64,000 nt of DNA from Streptomyces stelliscabiei (GCF_014873495.1 NZ_JADBGF010000001.1:744001-808000), one strand, 5' to 3'; positions 25,639 to 36,715 are shown, counted from the first letter of the stretch. Numbers and translations: made by a program. Notes: a model not told the origin generated them from the letters alone.

Positions 25639-26322
25639 ATGAGCAAGCCATCTGCGCGGATGCGACTCGCGGATGCCGCGTTCGCCCTCTTCGACGAGTG
25701 CGGCTACGAGCAGACCACCGTGGACGACATCGCCGAACGGGCCGGGGTGGGGCGCACGACGTTCTTCCGGCACTACCGGTCCAAGGAAGGGGTCATCTTC
25801 CCCGACCACGACCGGTTGCTGGAGCTGATCAAAGACCGGCTGACGACGTCGACTCACCGCACCGCGCTGGTCTCCGTGTCCGACGCGGTCCGCCTGGTGC
25901 TGCTGCACTACATCGACGAAGGCGATCTCGCCCGGCGGCGGTACGCGCTGACCAGCAAGGTGCCTGCCCTGCGCGACCGGGAGATCGCCAGCGTGGCGCG
26001 ATACCAGCGGCTGTTCCGTGAGTTCATCGCGGACTGGATGGGTGACCCGACGGAGTCGGCGTCACTGCGAGCCGAACTCATGGCGGCATCCGTCGTCGCG
26101 GCCCACAACCATGTGCTCCGCCGATGGCTGCGCGGCGAGTCGACCGATCCGGTCGCGGAGATCGACGAAGCCATGCGCGAGGTGCTCGCGCTCTTCCCGG
26201 CACCCGGTTCCTCGTCGGATGACGGGCGCGGTACCACCGTCGTCGCGTTCCGGACCGGTCACGACCTCGATGCCCTGCTCCCCGAGCTGCGGCGCCTCGT
26301 CGAGGGCGAGCCCGGGCGGTGA
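25639..26322 (+). CDS. TetR family repressor, divergent from pccB
   Basis: The product is 227 residues from ATG 25639, with GTG 25633 as an alternative. The HTH is classical: RLADAAFALFDECGYEQTTVDDIAERAGVGRTTFFRHYRSKEGV. The C-terminal domain contains DLARRRYALTSKVPALRDREI and an RRWLRGES motif, found in TetR proteins next to acyl-CoA carboxylase and polyketide genes. It is divergent from pccB-accE with the palindrome GGTACTCAGTACC between them. An acyl-CoA ligand is a reasonable guess but not shown. Confidence 0.9.
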   Translation: MSKPSARMRLADAAFALFDECGYEQTTVDDIAERAGVGRTTFFRHYRSKEGVIFPDHDRLLELIKDRLTTSTHRTALVSVSDAVRLVLLHYIDEGDLARRRYALTSKVPALRDREIASVARYQRLFREFIADWMGDPTESASLRAELMAASVVAAHNHVLRRWLRGESTDPVAEIDEAMREVLALFPAPGSSSDDGRGTTVVAFRTGHDLDALLPELRRLVEGEPGR

Positions 26323-26420
26323 GTCGGGGGCTGAGGGTGGGCCAGTGGAGCCGGCGATCGCCGGGTGATGCCGCGCACATACGGTCGGGTATGCCCTCTG
26401 GTGCGTGTTAGCTTCCGGCC

Positions 26421-27731
26421 GTGATTTCCCCAGCCATGGACGGATGCGCGCCCGCGGACGGAGCGACAGGGCACGGCCCGGGTGACGGATCTCCCGGCAC
26501 CCGGGACCCGCTCGGCCTGCTCGACCTGTTCGGCGAGCCCTTCGTCCGCGACCCCCATCCCTGGCTGGACCTGCTGCGGTCCGAGGCTCCCGTGCACCAC
26601 GACCCGGCGACAGGGCTCTGGCTGGTCAGCCGCCACCACGACGTGCGCCACGTACTGCTGGACCCGGACGTCTTCCTTCCCGACAACGCCCAGCACACCG
26701 TCACTCCCCTGCCCGTCGCCGTGCTGCGGGTCCTTGCCCGTGGCGGCTTCGCCCTTCCGCCCGCACTCGCCAACAACGGCACCCCGACCCACCCCGGGCT
26801 GCGTCGCGTGGTCACCCGGTTCTTCCACGCGAACCGTGTCGCGGACGCCGTACCGGTGATCGAGCGCATCGCCGACGAACTGCTCGACGAGGTGCGGTCG
26901 CGGATCGACGCGACGGGCAGCTGCGACCTGTTCACCTCGTTCGCCCAGGTCCTCCCCTGCCGGGTGCTGATGGAACTGCTCGGCATACGGGGCGTCGAAC
27001 CGGCCACCCTGATCCGCTGGAGCGACGCGTCGCTGGAGCTGTTCTGGGGCAGGCCCACGAGAGAACGTCAACTGGAGCTGGCGAGCCTCGTCGTGGACTT
27101 CCACCAGTGGCTCACCGCGACCGTGCGCGACGGCACGGCCTCGGCCGACTCGTTCATCGGGGCGCTCGCCCGTCACCGGCTGCCCGATGGCAGACCGTTG
27201 GACGTGGAGACCGCGGTCGGCGTGTGCTTCTTCGTCTTCATCGCCGGCCAGTCCACGACCGGGCAGCTCATCACCACCGTACTGCGACGGGCGCTGGCCG
27301 AGTCCGGTATGTGGTCGCGTGTGGCCGGGGAGGCGGGCCTGGCCGAGGCATGGGTGGAGGAGGTCCTGCGGCGCGAGCCGCCCGTGACCACCTGGCGCCG
27401 GGTGACGGCTCGGACCACCGCACTGAACGGGGTGGAGCTGCCGGCGGGCGCACAGTTGCTGGTGATGCTCCTGGGCAGCGGATCCGATCCGGAGGTCTTC
27501 CCGTCCCCGGAACGCATGTGCCCGCACCGGGAGAACGTCCGCCACCATCTGGCGTTCGGCGTCGGCCGTCACCGCTGCCCGGGCGCCTCGCTGGCACGCA
27601 CGGAGGCAGCGGTCGCCCTGCGGGCCGCGGCCCGCGGCCTTCCGGGTGTCCGACCGGCGGTGCGGGCCGGGGAGCCGCCGATGCTCGGCCTGTTGTCGTT
27701 CCGAGCCCCCTTGGAGATGGTGGTCGAGTAA
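26421..27731 (+). CDS. Cytochrome P450
   Basis: The product is 436 residues. The haem signature is FGVGRHRCPG with Cys386 as the thiolate ligand. The I-helix reads FIAGQSTTGQLI, where the usual acid before the Thr is Gln. The K-helix ExxR is EEVLRREPP. It is a soluble class I bacterial P450 needing a ferredoxin and reductase, and neither is adjacent. The I-helix AGQST with no acidic residue is uncommon and may affect proton delivery. The start is GTG 26421 or ATG 26436, with no good ribosome site for either. The substrate is unknown. Confidence 0.9.
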   Translation: MISPAMDGCAPADGATGHGPGDGSPGTRDPLGLLDLFGEPFVRDPHPWLDLLRSEAPVHHDPATGLWLVSRHHDVRHVLLDPDVFLPDNAQHTVTPLPVAVLRVLARGGFALPPALANNGTPTHPGLRRVVTRFFHANRVADAVPVIERIADELLDEVRSRIDATGSCDLFTSFAQVLPCRVLMELLGIRGVEPATLIRWSDASLELFWGRPTRERQLELASLVVDFHQWLTATVRDGTASADSFIGALARHRLPDGRPLDVETAVGVCFFVFIAGQSTTGQLITTVLRRALAESGMWSRVAGEAGLAEAWVEEVLRREPPVTTWRRVTARTTALNGVELPAGAQLLVMLLGSGSDPEVFPSPERMCPHRENVRHHLAFGVGRHRCPGASLARTEAAVALRAAARGLPGVRPAVRAGEPPMLGLLSFRAPLEMVVE

Positions 27732-28210
27732 CGGCCGCCCCCGTGGCAAAGCCATGCCTCGCACGGGCCGAGCGCTTGAGGATGCGCGGCGGACGGGCGT
27801 ACGGAGCCCACACGGCACCGCGGTCGGCGACGCGGTCGCGGCGGCTCGACAGGTCGCGCCGGTCGTCGGCAACCGGGTGCGGCCGTCACCACGGCATTCC
27901 ACCGCCGGGTCCGGCCTTCGCGCGGCCCGTCCTCGCGTGACCGTCTCCGCGCCGAGCTGCTCGGGTGGGCGACAGGCGATCGGTTCGTCGTGCGGGGGCG
28001 CCGATCAGCGGCATGCGGCGCACCACCTCACGTGCCTTCTCGCGCAGTTCTGGCGCCCAGGTGCCGCCCTCCGTCGGGGCGGACGTCCCTGTGCCCGCCG
28101 AGACCTGCGCATCAGCGAGCAGGCCGTCCAGAAGTGGCCCCCCACGGCGACGCGATCCGCTGCGATGCCGCGTCCCGCCCCGCGATGACACGATCAGACA
28201 GATGACACGA
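27732..28210. other. Intergenic stretch without a supported gene
   Basis: About 480 bases between the P450 and the nuclease-like gene. The minus strand near 28110-27990 encodes GGTWAPELREKAREVVRRMP, which has coding character but no start and no homology I can name. Otherwise I see nothing. Confidence 0.4.
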
Positions 28211-28217
28211 TCAGACA
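28184..28217. repeat. 17-bp tandem duplication over a stop codon
   Basis: GATGACACGATCAGACA occurs twice without a gap. The second copy contains the stop codon of the nuclease-like gene (28211-28213), so the unduplicated copy alone would serve as its terminus. Confidence 0.92.
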
Positions 28218-29359
28218 GCGGATCCCTGACCGTCCATGAGGCCCTGGATCGCGGACAGGATGGCCTCCAGAGCGCCGGGCTCCGAGGCGAGGGAGGGCAG
28301 GGAGACGGAAGGCCAGGCGTTGTACGCCTTCGACGGCAACACCTGCAGCCTCGCCGCCAGTTCGGGAACGGCCGGCAGCGACGCCGCGAACGCTGCCGCC
28401 TGCTCACGACCGAGGTGATGGGTGATCGACCCGAAGGCGAAGGAGAGATCGTCCCTCGCCGGTCCGTCCTGCAAGGACAGAGTCCACAGCGGCACGTGCC
28501 GCCCGGAGACAGGGTAGTAGGCGGACATGCTGCGGTACTTGGCCGTGCCACCCTCCGGCCGTCCCCACGCCGCCGCGTGATCGAGCAGGGCGGCGGCGAT
28601 CCGCCGTACCTCGGGATCGCGGCGGGAGCCGATGGACACGTCCATGTCGGCCCGCGTGGTCCGCTGGGTGGTGCGGCGGCCGGAGGGGGACTTCGCCGCC
28701 GTGGCGACCTCCCCGTGAATACGCGGAACGAGGACCCGCAGGTCTCCCCCACCGCGATACTGGGTCAGCTCCACCGCGTACACGTCGGTCTGGCGCATCT
28801 GCCGGTTCAGGAACTCCACGATCGCCCGAAGCTCCAGCGGAATCCGGTCGGCGACGAACAGCAGCCGCATCTGCCCCGCGGCCAGCCGCTCCTCCACCGT
28901 CGTCCAGAACTCGTCCGGGGAGCGCTCACCCAGAAGCTCACCGTACGCCTCGTCCAGCGGTCGCCCGTCCTTGACGCAGGTCTCCTCGAAGGAACGCTGG
29001 AGCAGCACCGCCGGCCAGTAACGGGCGGCGTTCGCCGCGTAGTCCAGCATCTGGCCGACGACCTCACGGCGGATACGCGTGTCCGTGGCCCGCTTGACCT
29101 CCACCAGCGTCGGCACACCGTCGGCGTCGACGAAGAGATGGTCCAGCCAGTACGCCGCCCCGCTCTCCGTGTGGGTCGCCACCCCCATCTCCCGGGCCAC
29201 CAGCACCAGCCGCAGCGGTCGCCCATCGGCCAGCGCCCCGAAATCCAGCACCCGAGGATGGCGCGCCAGCAACTCCTGGAACTCCTCCTCCGTCTCGAAC
29301 CCGGCAAGCTCCAGCGCCTGCAGTTCCGCACCCAGAACGAACACCGGCTGATCGGTCAT
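28211..29359 (-). CDS. PD-(D/E)XK nuclease-like protein
   Basis: The product is 382 residues from ATG 29359 (GGGAG four bases upstream). The N-terminal half has the nuclease-fold signature: Asp73 in WLDHLFVDADG, Glu87-x-Lys89 in TLVEVKR, then a QxxxY motif at Gln103-Tyr107 (GQMLDYA), as in RecB-like enzymes. It resembles the DUF91/NucS-like group acting on branched or mismatched DNA, but the C-terminal 200 residues (SFAFGSITHHLGREQAAAFA, then AYNAWPSVSLPS) are a separate domain I do not recognise. The active-site residues are complete, so it may be a nuclease in repair or defence. It has no obvious partner gene. Confidence 0.7.
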   Translation of the reverse strand: MTDQPVFVLGAELQALELAGFETEEEFQELLARHPRVLDFGALADGRPLRLVLVAREMGVATHTESGAAYWLDHLFVDADGVPTLVEVKRATDTRIRREVVGQMLDYAANAARYWPAVLLQRSFEETCVKDGRPLDEAYGELLGERSPDEFWTTVEERLAAGQMRLLFVADRIPLELRAIVEFLNRQMRQTDVYAVELTQYRGGGDLRVLVPRIHGEVATAAKSPSGRRTTQRTTRADMDVSIGSRRDPEVRRIAAALLDHAAAWGRPEGGTAKYRSMSAYYPVSGRHVPLWTLSLQDGPARDDLSFAFGSITHHLGREQAAAFAASLPAVPELAARLQVLPSKAYNAWPSVSLPSLASEPGALEAILSAIQGLMDGQGSAV

Positions 29360-29511
29360 CCGCTCCCCACCCCTCTCGCACCCGCCGCCCAGGACGCCTA
29401 CGCCGCGCCCCGTCGAAACGTACGCGGGACAGGCTGCCTGGACCGAATCCAGGTACGGCGGAACCGTCGTGCGGGTAGGATGCCGCACGCCTCACAGAGG
29501 CAGGAACACGC

Positions 29512-30075
29512 CTATCGGGGCAGGCGGCCCACCACCACACGCAACCTCTCCCGCCCTGCCGTGACACTCGCCTCCCACAGGCCCGAGGCGTCGCCGCTCA
29601 GCGAGAGCGACTGCAACCGTTGCTCCTCGGCGAGGAGGTCGGCACCCGACACGTTCCGGTCCAGCAACCCCATCGCGGTGAGCGCCGCATGACCGCAGGA
29701 CACCGCCTCATCAGCGTTTCCTGACCCGTGGGCCAGCAGCGCATGCCGCAGGCAGAGGACACCGAAGAAGGCGTAGGTATCGGCGACCCCCGTGATCCCC
29801 TCCTCGTTCGGCTGAAGCTCAGGGAACCGCTCCAACCGGCGTACGCGCTCGGCGGCGTCGGCGAGCGGCCGGTCGACGGACCAGAGATCGCGCACGGACT
29901 CCGCATAGAAGTCCAACTCGGCTTCCCGCCCCGGCGTGCCTGCCCGCAGGCCCACGAACAGGGGCGCCATGCGTTCGGTGCAGGCGGAGACATACAGGCG
30001 AATCGCCTCGCCGCCCCTGTCGCGCAGCGCCTGCGCGACGGCGCCCTCCACCAACGTCCGCACGCCCACCCTCAT
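29512..30075 (-). CDS. Hypothetical protein
   Basis: The product is about 187 residues from ATG 30075 (AAGGGG immediately upstream; GTG 30069 is also possible). It is soluble and helical: VEGAVAQALRDRGGEAIRLY, VSACTERMAPLFVGL, then YAESVRDLW and ADTYAFFGVLCLRHALLAHG. The regular helical pairs suggest a small all-alpha scaffold, possibly tetratricopeptide-like. No catalytic motif is visible. It is divergent from the VOC gene at 30211 and on the same strand as the nuclease-like gene. Confidence 0.6.
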   Translation of the reverse strand: MRVGVRTLVEGAVAQALRDRGGEAIRLYVSACTERMAPLFVGLRAGTPGREAELDFYAESVRDLWSVDRPLADAAERVRRLERFPELQPNEEGITGVADTYAFFGVLCLRHALLAHGSGNADEAVSCGHAALTAMGLLDRNVSGADLLAEEQRLQSLSLSGDASGLWEASVTAGRERLRVVVGRLPR

Positions 30076-30163
30076 CCCCTTCGAACAGATCGACAGGCTA
30101 CACAGCGGGATGACGGCCCCGGCTCGACGCCCCTCGTGCTGCGCCGGCTCTCCCTGTTCTCGG

Positions 30164-30201
30164 CAGGAATCGAGAAGCGCGGCACACGCAGCGCGTCTAG
30201 C
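30164..30201 (+). promoter_or_regulatory. AraC-type promoter before VOC gene 1
   Basis: CAGGAATCGAGAAGC (30164-30178) is followed after 17 bp by TCTAGC (30196-30201), a -10-like hexamer ten bases before the ATG at 30211. There is no ribosome site, so the mRNA is probably leaderless. The same 15-mer and hexamer precede the second VOC gene. Confidence 0.7.
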
Positions 30202-30210
30202 CTGCTCGCC

Positions 30211-30621
30211 ATGGACATCACCATTCACACCACCTCCCTGCCGCACGACGACCCGGACGCGTCGCTCGCCTTCTACCGCGACGTCCTCGGCTTCCAGGTC
30301 CGCAGCGATGTCGGGCAGGGCAGGATGCGCTGGATCACGGTCGGCCCGGCCGGTCAGCCCGGCACGTCGATCCTGTTGGCCCCACCTGCCGCCGATCCCG
30401 GCATCACGGAGGAGGAACGCCGCACCATCACCGAGATGATGGCCAAGGGCACCTACGGCTGGATCCTGCTGGCCACCCCGGACCTCGACGCCACGTTCGA
30501 GAAGGTGCAGGCCGGTGACACCGAGGTCGTCCAGGAGCCGACCGAGCAGCCGTACGGCATCCGCGACTGCGCCTTCCGCGACCCCGCGGGCAACCTGGTC
30601 CGCATCCAGGAACTGCGCTGA
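30211..30621 (+). CDS. VOC family (glyoxalase-like) protein
   Basis: The product is 136 residues with paired beta-alpha-beta-beta-beta units: HTTSLPHDDPDASLAFYRDVLGFQV at the start and FEKVQAGDTEVVQEPTEQPYGIRDCAFRDPAGNLVRIQEL at the end. Likely metal positions are His6 or nearby and the Glu in the last strand. VOC proteins include glyoxalase I, dioxygenases and antibiotic-binding resistance proteins. ATG 30211 lies directly after the promoter -10 element with no ribosome site, indicating leaderless translation. It is first in a VOC-AraC-VOC module. Confidence 0.88.
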   Translation: MDITIHTTSLPHDDPDASLAFYRDVLGFQVRSDVGQGRMRWITVGPAGQPGTSILLAPPAADPGITEEERRTITEMMAKGTYGWILLATPDLDATFEKVQAGDTEVVQEPTEQPYGIRDCAFRDPAGNLVRIQELR

Positions 30622-30661
30622 ACCCTGTGGGGGATGACGAACCACGAAGGGGAGGGTTCTC

Positions 30662-31183
<522 letters not shown>

Positions 31184-31188
31184 GGGAC

Positions 31189-31848
31189 ATGGCAACCACC
31201 GCTTCCCTCGCAGCCCGCACCATCCTCGCGTCCGTCACCCTTGAGGTGGCCGACCCCGATGCCGCCCGCCGCTTCTACAGCGCCTTCGGCGTCGACACGT
31301 ACATACGCCTGCGGGAGTCCGTGGGGCACTCGACGGGATTTCGCGGCTTCACCCTGGCGCTCACGGTGTCCGGGCCGGCCACCGTCGACGGCTTCGTCGC
31401 CGCCGCCGTGGACGCCGGTGCCGCGGTACTGAAGCCCGCCACGAAGTCGATGTGGGGTTACGGCGGCGTCGTCCGGGCCCCTGACGGGACGATCTGGAAG
31501 ATCGCGACCTCGACGAAGAAGGACGCCGGCCCCGCCACCCGCGAGATCGACGAGGTCGTCCTGCTGCTCGGTGTCGAGGACGTCAAGGCCACCAAGCAGT
31601 TCTATGTGGGCCGGGGCCTGACCGTGGCCAGGAGCTTCGGCGCCAGGTACGTCGAGTTCACCCCCGGTCAGTCCAGCCCCGTCAAGCTGGCGCTGTACAA
31701 GCGCCGCGCGCTGGCCAAGGACCTGAGCGTCCCCGCCGACGGCACCGGCTCGCACCGCATCGTCCTCGGCGGCACGGCCGACGCCTTCACCGACCCGGAC
31801 GGCTTCGTCTGGGAGGCCGTCGCGCCGCCCGCGCCCACACCGTCCTGA
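31189..31848 (+). CDS. VOC family protein, two-domain
   Basis: The product is 219 residues from ATG 31189, with GAGGG four bases upstream overlapping the AraC stop. Two VOC half-modules are visible: ILASVTLEVADPDAARRFYSAFGVDTYIRL to GVVRAPDGTIWKIA, and DEVVLLLGVEDVKATKQFYVGRGLTVARSFG to AFTDPDGFVWEAVAPPA. Each repeats the strand-helix pattern and ends with a DPDG-type turn. It could bind or degrade an electrophile or an antibiotic. It shares its promoter motif with the first VOC gene, so both are probably switched on by the intervening AraC protein. Confidence 0.88.
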   Translation: MATTASLAARTILASVTLEVADPDAARRFYSAFGVDTYIRLRESVGHSTGFRGFTLALTVSGPATVDGFVAAAVDAGAAVLKPATKSMWGYGGVVRAPDGTIWKIATSTKKDAGPATREIDEVVLLLGVEDVKATKQFYVGRGLTVARSFGARYVEFTPGQSSPVKLALYKRRALAKDLSVPADGTGSHRIVLGGTADAFTDPDGFVWEAVAPPAPTPS

Positions 31849-31858
31849 CGTCCGGGGA

Positions 31859-31887
31859 CCGACGGCGCCACATGACCGCGCCGTCGG
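31859..31887 (+). terminator. Hairpin terminator after the VOC module
   Basis: CCGACGGCGC/GCGCCGTCGG is a perfect 10-bp stem with a 9-base loop, starting 11 bases after the stop codon of the second VOC gene. The rest of 31888-32113 shows no gene. Confidence 0.8.
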
Positions 31888-32113
31888 AGACGGTGTCGGA
31901 CCGGATGCGGGACCGGGCCATATGACTGTCGTGGGCGGATGCCCCGATCTCAGCGTCCTCGCAGTGCCCGTGGTGTGGCCACGCCGGCTGACCACCGTCG
32001 ATGCGATCGGACCGCTGCTCACGGACAGTTGGTCCCGCCCCCCGGAACCAAGATCGATTGTCAGTGGTGGGTGAGAGAGTAGAAGCATCGGGTCGGAACG
32101 AGGGGGAGCCACC

Positions 32114-33154
32114 ATGTCCGGAAGCCAGAACTACATCAATCACGTCGCTCTTGTGTTGGACGCCAGCTCGTCCATGTCGCACCTGAGCCGCAAGGTCGTG
32201 GAAGTCGCCGACCAGCAGATCGCCTACCTCGCCCGCCGGTCGGGGGAGTTGGACCAGGAAACCCGCGTCACGGTCTACGTCTTCGCGGACAAGGTCGAGT
32301 GCGTCATCTACGACAAGGACGTGCTGAGGATGCCGTCCTTGAAGCAGTTGTACCGGGCCGGTGGGATGACCGCCCTGCTGGCGGCCGCGCTGAAGTCGCA
32401 GGGGGAGCTGGCGCAGACGGCTCAACTGTACGGCGACCACAGCTTCCTGACGTTCGTACTGACCGACGGCCAGGAGAACGCGAGCCATCGCTGCCCGGAT
32501 GTCACTACCAGGACTCCCCGCGACCTGGTCAAGGCGGTGTCCGAGATGATCGCGACACAGCAGGACAACTGGACGCTGGCCGTCCTGGTGCCGGACCAGA
32601 TGGGCAAGCGCGAAGCCATGCAGTGCGGTTTCCCGAAGGACAACATCGCCATCTGGGACGCCACGAGCACCCAGGGGCTGGAGGAAGCCGGACAGGTCAT
32701 CCGGCAGGCCACCGAGAACTTCATGGTCGGCCGTACCCAGGGCATCCGGGGATCGCGGGCGGTGTTCTCCACCGGTGCGGAGGCGGTCAACAAGGACACC
32801 ATAGAGGCGGCCGGGCTCACCCCGGTGGACCCCTCGCGGTACCAGCTGATCCCCGTGGCCCGCGACGCGGCGATCCGGGACTGGGTCGTCGAGTGCGGGC
32901 ACGCCTACCGCACCGGTGGTGCGTTCTACCAGCTGAGCAAGTCGGAGAAGGTCCAGGCGAGGAAGCAGATCGCGGTGCTGGAGAAGAAGACGGACCGGGT
33001 GTACACCGGGCCGGAGGCCCGAGCCCTGCTCGGCCTGCCGAACACGGAAGTCCGCGTCAAGCCGGACCACAACGACGACTTCACGATCTTCGTACAGAGC
33101 ACCAGCGTGAACCGCAAGCTCGTACCGAACACGCGCCTGCTGCTGATGCTCTGA
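32114..33154 (+). CDS. VWA domain-containing protein
   Basis: The product is 346 residues. The metal-ion-dependent adhesion site is intact: DASSSMS at residues 16-22, a Thr in GGMTALLAA near 78, and the Asp of VLTDGQEN near 120. The remainder (WTLAVLVPDQMGKREAMQCG, then FYQLSKSEKVQARKQIAVLE and VYTGPEARALLGLP) is found in actinomycete and actinophage proteins with the same arrangement. It has no signal peptide or membrane segment, so it is cytoplasmic and likely a protein-binding scaffold. No AAA+ ATPase partner, common for VWA proteins, is nearby. It is preceded by GAGGGGGAG. Confidence 0.85.
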   Translation: MSGSQNYINHVALVLDASSSMSHLSRKVVEVADQQIAYLARRSGELDQETRVTVYVFADKVECVIYDKDVLRMPSLKQLYRAGGMTALLAAALKSQGELAQTAQLYGDHSFLTFVLTDGQENASHRCPDVTTRTPRDLVKAVSEMIATQQDNWTLAVLVPDQMGKREAMQCGFPKDNIAIWDATSTQGLEEAGQVIRQATENFMVGRTQGIRGSRAVFSTGAEAVNKDTIEAAGLTPVDPSRYQLIPVARDAAIRDWVVECGHAYRTGGAFYQLSKSEKVQARKQIAVLEKKTDRVYTGPEARALLGLPNTEVRVKPDHNDDFTIFVQSTSVNRKLVPNTRLLLML

Positions 33155-33221
33155 CGCACTGTCGGCTTCGGTCTCGCGAGGTCTGGCTCTGTACCCGGCC
33201 GAGAGCACGTGACGTAAAGAG

Positions 33222-33250
33222 TTGGACGGCGTGACGTGGCGGCTTGTAGC
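33222..33250 (+). promoter_or_regulatory. Predicted promoter of the rox leader
   Basis: TTGGAC (33222-33227) and TGTAGC (33245-33250) are separated by 17 bp. They are followed by the leader-peptide ribosome site. A 9-bp inverted repeat, GGACGGCGT/ACGCCGTCC (33224-33232 and 33265-33273), overlaps the -35 element and ends just before GAGGAGG. Confidence 0.5.
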
Positions 33251-33254
33251 TTGA

Positions 33255-34943
<1,689 letters not shown>

Positions 34944-35071
34944 ATCGTCCGTCTGGTGGCGGCTTCGTGAACTGCCCTTCGGGGTGGGCCATGAAGCCGC
35001 CGGCCAAGTCGTGGCAGCCATGACTCAAGCCCGGCCGAAATCCCCCTTGTCCGCGCTGTCGGTCGCGAGGC

Positions 35072-36031
35072 TCATCGTCGAGCTTGCTCAGGCACCGAGC
35101 GGTCCGGCTCGTTGATCTTCCCGAAGGGGACGTGCACGCTGGGCGTGCTGCGGGCCGTGCCGGTCAGGTGACCGACCTGGTCGTCGAAGAAGATGTGGGG
35201 CCTGAGGACCTCCATGATCGTGCTCTTGTCTATGCCGCCGAGGAAGAAGGCGTCGTTGACGGTCACACCCCAGTTCTGCAGGCTGCGCACCGCGCGCTCG
35301 TGAGCCGGTGCGTCGCGGGCGGTGACGAGGGAGACGTGGACGCGCATCCTGTAGTCGGCGTCGGCCGCCCGCCGTTCTTCCTCGCGCCGCTGGAGCCGGT
35401 TGACGCCTGCGAGGAAGTCACGCAGGGGGCCCGGGTCGTGCGGGGTGGCGGCGTTCGTCGTCTCGTGGGAGCGGAAGCCCTCGATGCCGTCGGCCTGGTA
35501 GACCTGTTCCGAAGCGTCGTCGGCGAGGACTCCGTCGAAGTCGAAGGCGATCCGCAGGTCCTGGTCGTCGTCCTCGTCGGCCACGGCTGGGCCGAGCACG
35601 CGGCCGGCGGGCAGACCGAGCGCGACCGCCTCGCGGACGTCGTCCTCGTTCGCCGACAGGAACAGGGACATGTTCAGCGCGGGCATGAAGCGGTAGGGCG
35701 AGCGGCCCTGCATGAAGATGGCCCGGCTGATCGGCAGACCGTGGCGCTGGATCGACCGCATGACCCGCAGCCCGGTCTCGGGATCGTTGCGGGACAGGAT
35801 GATGACCTCGACCAGGGGGTCGTCCGGTGAGAGGTGGTTCAGGGACAGCAGCCTGCGGATGAAAGGGAAGGCGACCCCTTTATCCAGCGTGTCGTCCAGG
35901 TGCTCCTCCTGGTAGCCGCGGTAGTCCTCCTCCCCCTGATCACGGAAGACGGCATCCGCCTCCGCCAGGTCGAACAGTGCGCTGGAGGCGACACCGACGA
36001 CCAGGCGGTTCTCGAGTTCGTAGACGGCCAC
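35072..36031 (-). CDS. 5'-nucleotidase, cN-I (NT5C1) family
   Basis: The product is 319 residues from GTG 36031, chosen for GGAGG five bases upstream. The HAD-type catalytic motif is IAFDFDGVLADDASEQVY, and the family start reads VVGVASSALFDLAEADAVFRDQGEEDYR. Other conserved parts are ILSRNDPETGLRVMRSIQRH, RAIFMQGRSPYRF and DAFFLGGIDKSTIMEVLRPHIFFDDQ. Members remove phosphate from AMP or IMP in the cytosol. In bacteria the family is scattered and its role unclear. It is convergent with rox and has no operon partner. Confidence 0.88.
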   Translation of the reverse strand: MAVYELENRLVVGVASSALFDLAEADAVFRDQGEEDYRGYQEEHLDDTLDKGVAFPFIRRLLSLNHLSPDDPLVEVIILSRNDPETGLRVMRSIQRHGLPISRAIFMQGRSPYRFMPALNMSLFLSANEDDVREAVALGLPAGRVLGPAVADEDDDQDLRIAFDFDGVLADDASEQVYQADGIEGFRSHETTNAATPHDPGPLRDFLAGVNRLQRREEERRAADADYRMRVHVSLVTARDAPAHERAVRSLQNWGVTVNDAFFLGGIDKSTIMEVLRPHIFFDDQVGHLTGTARSTPSVHVPFGKINEPDRSVPEQARR

Positions 36032-36280
36032 GGCGTCCTCCCCGGCTGTACATCGCGGCAGGCTCCGATCATGGCATGTCGCGCGCGCCACGACGGCGAC
36101 CGGCGTCGACGCACGCCTCTACGGGGCGGGGGTGTACCTGGGTTTCCCGAGCCCGGCGGGCAACACGTCTGGGGGCCCGTTGTAGTCGCCAGTGACACGG
36201 CGTCACCACCGCCGATCCGCCCGCCCGTCCGGGATCACCGCCGGACGTACGGCCCGCGTCGCGCGACCTCAGGCCGAGTT

Positions 36281-36715
36281 TCAGGAGGATGCGGGCCGGA
36301 CCAGTCGCCCGTCCGGGATGACCGCGACGCCGACGATCTCGATCAGCGCCTCCGGCTGCCACAGTGCCGTCGTGCCGATGCCGGCCATCGCGGGATAGAC
36401 CGGCCCGGCCAGCTCACGCCACACCTTGCCGATCTCCTTCCCGTGCGCCTGGTAGTCGGGGATGTCGGTCAGGTAGAGCGTGATGCTCACCAGGTCCTGC
36501 GGGATGCCGCCCGCTTCCGACAGCGTGGCGAGGACGTTGGCGAAGGCCTGCCGGAACTGTTCCACGATGCCGCCGGGGACGATCTTCATGTCCCGGTCGA
36601 GGGCGGTCTGGCCGCCCAGGTGGAGCGTGTTGCCGCTGAGCGTCCCGTGCGAGTAGCCGCTGGGTGTGGGCAGGGACACGGGGTTGATCGGGACCGGGGC
36701 CGAGTGGGTCGCCAT
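36281..36715 (-). CDS. RidA family enamine/imine deaminase
   Basis: The product is 144 residues from ATG 36715 (GCAGGAG five bases upstream). Features are GNTLHLGGQTALDRDMKIVP, the stretch QFRQAFANVLATLSEAGGIPQDLVSITLYLTD, and the closing ALIEIVGVAVIP. The Arg and Glu of true RidA proteins are only partly visible, so it belongs to a RidA subgroup rather than the archetype. RidA proteins hydrolyse reactive enamines or imines. It is divergent from the CoA-dependent aromatic operon, whose monooxygenase/reductase type can yield an enamine product. It may therefore serve that pathway. Confidence 0.85.
   Translation of the reverse strand: MATHSAPVPINPVSLPTPSGYSHGTLSGNTLHLGGQTALDRDMKIVPGGIVEQFRQAFANVLATLSEAGGIPQDLVSITLYLTDIPDYQAHGKEIGKVWRELAGPVYPAMAGIGTTALWQPEALIEIVGVAVIPDGRLVRPASS

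Noticed and set aside
26421..27731. P450 and acyl-CoA ligases as part of a natural-product cluster
   Set aside because: No polyketide synthase, peptide synthetase, terpene cyclase or RiPP precursor is in the window, and the neighbours are catabolic.
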